Assembly: GCA_046048295.1 (NCBI GenBank)
Contig: JBJOGJ010000119.1
Location: 1-11,459, forward strand
Direction of reading: 5' to 3'
Origin: CBDCWA01 sp046048295
Lineage (GTDB): Bacteria; Pseudomonadota; Alphaproteobacteria; Rhizobiales; Hyphomicrobiaceae
DNA length: 11,459 nucleotides
Both the position numbers and the translations under genes were made by a program. The notes below the pieces were generated by a model. That model was not told where the DNA came from, ran no database searches, and saw nothing but the letters and a program-made list of their open reading frames with translations. Positions 8,354-11,459 of this stretch are shown here, one piece after another. Position 1 is the first letter of the stretch, and every line of letters begins with the position of its first letter.

Positions 8354-8835
8354 CGCTTCATCTCCCTGGCGGCGCGCTTCACGGCGGCAATGATGCGGGC
8401 ATGGCTGCCGCAGCGGCACAGGTTGTCCTGCAGTGCGGTCTTGATGTCGGCTTCGCTCGGTTCCGGGTTCCGGTCGAGCAGCGCCTTGGCGGCAATGACG
8501 AAGCCGGGCGTGCAGTACCCGCACTGAAGACCGTGCTCGTCGATGAACGCTTGCTGCAGCGGGTGCAGCCTGTCGCCGTCCGCAAGCCCCTCGACGGTGA
8601 CGACTTGGCGCCCCTCCACCTTCGCCATCGGCGTATCGCAGGACGCCACCCGCTCGCCGTCGATCAGCACGGAGCAGGAGCCGCACTGGCCGAGCCCGCA
8701 GCCGTACTTGGCGCCTGTCAGGCCGGCAAGGTCCCTGAGCGCATACATCAGCGGCATTTCGGGATCGACCTCGAAGCTGCGCTCGCTGCCGTTCAGCTTG
8801 AAGGTTATGGGTCTTGTAGAGGGGTCTCGGGACAC
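8350..8835 (-). CDS. (2Fe-2S)-binding small subunit of molybdenum hydroxylase
   Basis: This 161-residue iron-sulfur subunit passes electrons from the molybdenum site. The plant-ferredoxin-type cluster ligands are Cys46, 51, 54 and 66 (YGCGLGQCGSC ... ASC). The second, all-helical domain has Cys105 and 108 (LQCGYCTPGF) and Cys140 and 142 (LCRCGSHARI). Together these are the two clusters standard in CoxS/IorA/NicA proteins. The frame is open to a GTG at 8871, but that codon has no Shine-Dalgarno. The GTG at 8833-8835 has AAGGAG ten bases upstream (8846-8851) and lies about 55 bases from the predicted transcription start, so I choose it. It is translationally coupled to the catalytic subunit by an ATGA overlap. 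With no FAD subunit, electrons probably go to a cytochrome, as proposed for isoquinoline and nicotinate oxidoreductases of this two-subunit type. Confidence 0.93.
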   Translation of the reverse strand: MSRDPSTRPITFKLNGSERSFEVDPEMPLMYALRDLAGLTGAKYGCGLGQCGSCSVLIDGERVASCDTPMAKVEGRQVVTVEGLADGDRLHPLQQAFIDEHGLQCGYCTPGFVIAAKALLDRNPEPSEADIKTALQDNLCRCGSHARIIAAVKRAAREMKR

Positions 8836-8897
8836 TGCGCCACTGCTCCTTCCGGCCGGTTGCGTCGGCACTTGATGGGTGCCGGCGGTCTCGCGAC

Positions 8898-8926
8898 GTT
8901 ATAGGACGGTTCCCAGGCCATATCAA
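8898..8926 (-). promoter_or_regulatory. Sigma-70-type promoter for the molybdenum hydroxylase operon
   Basis: On the minus strand TTGATA (8921-8926) is separated by exactly 17 bases from TATAAC (8898-8903), each close to the -35 and -10 consensus. An eight-A run (8939-8946 as T on plus) and a second A/T-rich stretch lie just upstream, like an UP element. The predicted start near 8891 leaves a leader of about 55 bases before the GTG at 8835. This is the best promoter-like sequence in the window. I see no clear operator dyad across it. Confidence 0.6.
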
Positions 8927-8998
8927 AATCGAGGCAGATTTTTTTTCGTTGGTTGTTGCTGGGCTTGTCTGGCCGCACCCTTCGACCCGGCCTAACAT

Positions 8999-9020
8999 GC
9001 GCGGCCGCAAGTGGCCGCGC
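8999..9020. other. Perfect GC hairpin in the leader of the 2TM-beta-like gene
   Basis: GCGCGGCC (8999-9006) pairs perfectly with GGCCGCGC (9013-9020) around a six-base loop GCAAGT. It lies 78 bases upstream of the ATG at 9098 and contains a NotI-type GCGGCCGC. No T-run follows on either strand, so it is not a standard terminator; it would form a stable structure in the mRNA leader of the rightward gene if transcription starts upstream of it. Confidence 0.4.
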
Positions 9021-9097
9021 CGGCCCGGCGTTCTGGATCGGGCGCATCCAGCCCCGGCGGGACCGTGCCGCGAAGTTGAAGCACTGGGGGAGGGGGA

Positions 9098-9808
9098 ATG
9101 CAGGGCTACCAGACCGTTCACGCCTTCGTGCATGCCTGCATCGCGGGCCTGCTCTATCTTTTCATCCGTTACACGCCCTACATCCAGAACCACGAGCACG
9201 CCGACTGGATCAAGGGTGGCGCCATTCTCCTGCTGCCCTTCCTCTTCAGCCACAGCGGCTTTATCGCGAATGTCCTGATCGAAAGCATCCCCGGAATCTC
9301 CCGCGGGCTGCGCAAGATGCTATCCGGCTCGAGCTTCATCGAGGGCGACTGGCCGCTTGTGGTCGTGGACCCGGAAACCCGCCGGCCCATTTACCTCGGC
9401 TTCCTGACCATCAAGTACGAGAAGGGCCAACTCGTCGTGTCCGGCGACGACTGGCACCCCGACGGCACCCACGCCGTGAGCTTCCGCTCGCAGCAGTCCT
9501 CCTACGAAAACCGCATGCTCCAGTACTGGTACGCCCAGGGCGCCACGGCGCGCACGCCGACCATGTTCGGCTACACACGCATATACTTCTTCCCCGATCA
9601 CGGCCGCATCGAACGCCACGCTGGCGAGTTCCTCGACAAGTTGCACACCAGCCCGCCCTTCTTCGCGTGCCGTTTGCGCTATCGCACCTTGCAGCGGCGT
9701 CCACGCACGGCCGAGGAGAAACTCGAGAAGGCCCGCCGCTTCTGGATGGAGATCGAGCCGAAGATCCGCGCCATGCCGGAACTGTCGATCCAGCGCGACT
9801 TCGCTTGA
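9098..9808 (+). CDS. Two-helix membrane protein with a beta-rich C-terminal domain; function unknown (Cap15-like architecture possible)
   Basis: This 236-residue protein has two membrane helices close together (about 8-24 and 39-58), a short basic linker (SRGLRKML), then a soluble region of about 120 residues rich in predicted beta strands. Those strands are around EGDWPLVVV (82-90), YLGFLTIKY (99-107), HAVSFRS (125-131), MLQYWYAQG (140-148), FGYTRIYFF (157-165) and FFACRLRYR (188-196). A charged helix (203-222) and a short tail finish it. No signal peptide cleavage site or enzyme motif is seen. The plan (2 TM, then a G-x-W strand, an L-x-Y-x-Y strand and a small-barrel-like strand series) recalls the S-2TM-beta effectors such as Cap15 of CBASS, but I cannot demonstrate homology and no CD-NTase gene is in the window. 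The ATG is preceded by GGGGGAGGGGGA (9086-9097), a purine-rich ribosome site. It is divergent from the molybdenum hydroxylase operon. Confidence 0.8.
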   Translation: MQGYQTVHAFVHACIAGLLYLFIRYTPYIQNHEHADWIKGGAILLLPFLFSHSGFIANVLIESIPGISRGLRKMLSGSSFIEGDWPLVVVDPETRRPIYLGFLTIKYEKGQLVVSGDDWHPDGTHAVSFRSQQSSYENRMLQYWYAQGATARTPTMFGYTRIYFFPDHGRIERHAGEFLDKLHTSPPFFACRLRYRTLQRRPRTAEEKLEKARRFWMEIEPKIRAMPELSIQRDFA

Positions 9809-9970
9809 CGCGCTGCCGCTGGTCGGCGACGCAATCCTGCAACAGAACGTCTTTCATCATAGGAAAAGTACCGTGCTTGACTCTTTCCCCCTGGACGAGA
9901 ATCAGCAACGGCACACAGTAGGACGTGCAACGACGTACTGCGTTTGAGCGAACCAATAGAGGATCGTCAA
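9809..9970. promoter_or_regulatory. Spacer carrying the probable promoter of the Ala/Lys-rich peptide gene
   Basis: TTGACT at 9877-9882, preceded by the common C (CTTGAC), is a good -35. A weak AATCAG at 9900-9905 falls 17 bases downstream as the -10. A start near 9912 would give a leader of about 58 bases. In that leader CAGTA (9916-9920) and TACTG (9936-9940) can form a short bulged stem. AGAGGA at 9958-9963 serves as ribosome site for the ATG at 9971. No terminator is evident after the 9808 stop. Confidence 0.35.
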
Positions 9971-10063
9971 ATGGCTAAAGCAGCAGCAAAGAAGGCGCCC
10001 GCCAAGAAGCCGGCCGCCAAGAAGGCCGCTCCGGCAAAGAAGGCCGCAGCAAAGAAGAAATAG
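9971..10063 (+). CDS. Short Ala/Lys/Pro-rich basic peptide, histone H1-tail-like
   Basis: A 30-residue frame runs from ATG 9971 to TAG 10061-10063. Its composition is extreme: 13 Ala, 12 Lys, 3 or 4 Pro and nothing else but the initiator Met, built from degenerate PAKK / PAAKKA repeats. Bacterial proteins of this type (histone H1-like, AlgP/Hc1-like tails) bind DNA or nucleic acids nonspecifically through the lysines. Stand-alone 30-mers are common in proteobacterial genomes but poorly characterised. AGAGGA lies eight bases upstream of the start and a promoter-like TTGACT about 90 bases upstream, both arguing for expression. Synonymous codons vary between repeats (GCA, GCG, GCC, GCT), suggesting selection on the peptide rather than recent DNA-repeat slippage. 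Confidence 0.75.
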   Translation: MAKAAAKKAPAKKPAAKKAAPAKKAAAKKK

Positions 10064-10187
10064 CTACCCGGCTGCGCCTTCAGGGGTGCATCGGACTTGG
10101 GAAGGCGCTCGGTCGCAAGGCCGGCGCCTTCAATCGTTTCGGGCTGTGGCGCCAGGCGGCAGGGCCGCCCGGGTAGCCATCATTCCA
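10064..10187. terminator. Hairpin-rich convergent spacer with two alternative stems
   Basis: This region lies between the peptide gene and the convergent phoX. GCGCCTTC (10074-10081) can pair with GAAGGCGC (10101-10108), and that same GAAGGCGC can pair with a second GCGCCTTC (10124-10131), so the two hairpins exclude each other. Further on, GGCGGC (10155-10160) pairs with GCCGCC (10164-10169) around AGG, and the outermost CTACCCGG (10064-10071) pairs with CCGGGTAG (10169-10176). No T-run follows any stem on either strand, so an intrinsic terminator of textbook form is absent. Structure-assisted termination or 3' end protection for both convergent transcripts is plausible. Confidence 0.45.
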
Positions 10188-11459
10188 TCAACCGATCACG
10201 CCGCCGTCGTTGCGCGTGACGGCGATCACCGCCGACCGTGGCGTGCTGTCGCCGCCATCCGGCCAGTGGCTCTTGCCGGCCGCCTTCTCGCCCGGATGCT
10301 GGATGCCGACGAACATCGTCTTCTTGTCCGGGCTCCAGGTAATGCCGGTCACCTCGCACTCCGGCGGGCCGACCAGGAAGCGCTTGATCTCGCCGGTTGC
10401 CGGATCGCCGGCTAGCATCTGGTTGTTTCCCATGCCGGCGAAGTCTTTCGCGTTCGAGTAGTTGCCGTCGGTTTGGATCCAGAGAATGCCACGACTGTCG
10501 AACAGCAGGCCGTCCGGCGAGTTGAACATGTTGTCGGCCGTCACGTTCTTGCTGCCGGCCATTGCCGCGCTGCCCTTGTCCTGGTCCTTGTGGACTGCCG
10601 GCTTGCCGGCCAGCACGAAGAAGTCCCACTGGAACTTCTGCGCCGTGTGGTCGCCACCCTCCGGCCGCCAGCGGACGATCTGGCCGTACTTGTTGCCCTC
10701 GCGCGGGTTCGGGCCGCCGACCACCGTCTCGTCGCCACCGGCATTCGGCTTCTTGCCCCGCTGCGAGTTGTTGGTGAGCGCGACGTAGGCTTCGGCCTTC
10801 AGCGGATTGACCGTGACCCACTCCGGCCGGTCCATCGTCGTCGCCTTCACCTTGGACGCTGCCTGCCGTGTGAAAATTGCGACCTCGGCCGCCGATTTCA
10901 TCCCGGTGGCTTCCGGCGTGAGCTCCACCCACTCGCCCGTCATGTCGTCGGCGAACTTGGCGACATAGAGCTTGCCCTTCTCGAGCAGGTCCCTGTTGTT
11001 GCCACCTTCGGCATACTTGCCCTCGCTGATGAACCTGTAGAGGAACTCGCCGCGCTCGTCGTCTCCGAGGTAGACGACCACGTGCCCGCTATTGGCGATC
11101 GTCACGGCAGCGTTCTCGTGCTTGAAGCGGCCGAGTGCGGTGCGCTTCTTCGGCGTCGATGCCGGATCCATCGGGTCGATCTCGACCACGTAGCCGAAGC
11201 GGTTCGGCTCGTTCGGGTTCTTCGAGATGTCGAAGCGCTCGTCGACCTTGGCGAAACCGTAGCCCCGGTCCTTGATGCCGATGCCGTAGCGTTTCATCTC
11301 CGCCGCCGGCTTGTACTCTGCATCGCTCGAGGAGAAGTAGTTGTTGAAGTTTTCCTCGCAAGTGAGGTAGGTGCCCCAGGGCGTGCGGCCCGAGCCACAG
11401 TTGTTCATCGTGCCGAACACCTTGGTCCCTGTGGGGTCCGCGTTCGTCTTCATCAGATC
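10188..11459 (-). CDS. phoX: PhoX-type alkaline phosphatase (DUF839), C-terminal part; N-terminus beyond the window
   Basis: About 423 residues are visible, running off the right edge in frame; the stop is TGA at 10188-10190. PhoX enzymes are Tat-exported periplasmic phosphomonoesterases that use Fe and Ca2+ rather than Zn and are induced by phosphate starvation. Counting from the first visible Met, conserved blocks are MNNCGSGRTPWGTYLTCEEN (16-35; its Cys and Glu match the position of iron and calcium ligands in the known structure), RFKHENAAV (109-117), VVYLGDDERGEFLYRF (126-141), DRPEWVTVNP (208-217), NMFNSPDGLLFDSRGILWIQ (in the last third) and FVGIQHPGE near the C-terminus. Full family members are about 600-680 residues, so roughly 200 N-terminal residues including the twin-arginine leader are missing. 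The upstream promoter, where a Pho box would lie, is not visible. Confidence 0.92.
   Translation of the reverse strand, partial: DLMKTNADPTGTKVFGTMNNCGSGRTPWGTYLTCEENFNNYFSSSDAEYKPAAEMKRYGIGIKDRGYGFAKVDERFDISKNPNEPNRFGYVVEIDPMDPASTPKKRTALGRFKHENAAVTIANSGHVVVYLGDDERGEFLYRFISEGKYAEGGNNRDLLEKGKLYVAKFADDMTGEWVELTPEATGMKSAAEVAIFTRQAASKVKATTMDRPEWVTVNPLKAEAYVALTNNSQRGKKPNAGGDETVVGGPNPREGNKYGQIVRWRPEGGDHTAQKFQWDFFVLAGKPAVHKDQDKGSAAMAGSKNVTADNMFNSPDGLLFDSRGILWIQTDGNYSNAKDFAGMGNNQMLAGDPATGEIKRFLVGPPECEVTGITWSPDKKTMFVGIQHPGEKAAGKSHWPDGGDSTPRSAVIAVTRNDGGVIG

Noticed and set aside
8939..8946. Run of eight T on the plus strand as part of an intrinsic terminator
   Set aside because: No GC stem immediately precedes it on the plus strand, and there is no rightward gene ending there. 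It is better explained as the A-tract upstream of the leftward promoter.
9086..9096. GGGGGAGGGGG as a G-quadruplex
   Set aside because: Only two G-runs are present within reach, and the position just before the ATG explains it as a purine-rich ribosome binding site.
8354..9253. N-terminal extension that would make the molybdopterin subunit 1022 residues long
   Set aside because: The extra 300 residues lie over the 2Fe-2S subunit gene in another frame, are Arg/Pro-rich and non-homologous, and cross the promoter. The ATGA-coupled ATG at 8353 gives the expected family length and N-terminus.
8999..10176. CRISPR-like or transposon-end repeats
   Set aside because: The hairpin octamers are few, unequally spaced and not flanked by uniform spacers. 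There is no transposase, target-site duplication or cas gene in the window.

Overview
This is an 11.5-kb, GC-rich, densely packed window from a bacterial chromosome or large contig. The gene content (ArsM, a YadGH-type exporter, a molybdenum hydroxylase pair, PhoX and a short Ala/Lys-rich basic peptide) and the strong C/G third-position bias fit a Pseudomonadota genome, most plausibly an alphaproteobacterium. That is inference from gene style; there is no rRNA or other phylogenetic marker here. I see no IS element, tRNA, CRISPR array or phage gene.

Left part (1-1609): the last 28 codons of a probable FAD-dependent aromatic hydroxylase (+) converge, with a 4-base overlap, on a small four-helix DoxX-like membrane protein (-). 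Upstream of that, also on minus, is an amidoligase-family gene (GS-like COOH-NH2 ligase). It is broken by a one-base deficit in a run of five C (1470-1474); adding one base restores a clean 323-residue family member.

Middle left (1782-4697, +): arsM, an As(III) S-adenosylmethionine methyltransferase with all four expected cysteines, is followed after 77 bases by a two-gene ABC-2 exporter (ATPase and permease overlapping as ATGA, lengths 308 and 258, YadG/YadH-like). The arrangement suggests a methylate-and-export unit, but the exporter's substrate is unknown.

Middle right (4699-8926, -): one probable transcription unit begins at a good sigma-70-type promoter (TTGATA-17-TATAAC) with an A-tract upstream. 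It holds a (2Fe-2S) subunit, a molybdopterin-binding subunit of the xanthine dehydrogenase family (nicotinate/isoquinoline type, no FAD subunit), a four-cysteine membrane-anchored protein of unknown function, and a cation diffusion facilitator with HD-HD zinc-type sites.

Right part (8927-11459): a lone 236-residue protein with two membrane helices and a beta-rich soluble part (+) has an architecture recalling the Cap15/S-2TM-beta effectors of anti-phage CBASS, though no cyclase is nearby. After it come a 30-residue Ala/Lys/Pro histone-H1-tail-like peptide gene (+) and a hairpin-rich convergent spacer with two mutually exclusive stems. The window ends inside a PhoX-type alkaline phosphatase (DUF839, -), whose N-terminus lies outside. 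The most noteworthy items are the lone 2TM-beta protein, the frameshifted amidoligase, the arsM-exporter unit, and the Ala/Lys peptide with its switch-like 3' structure.
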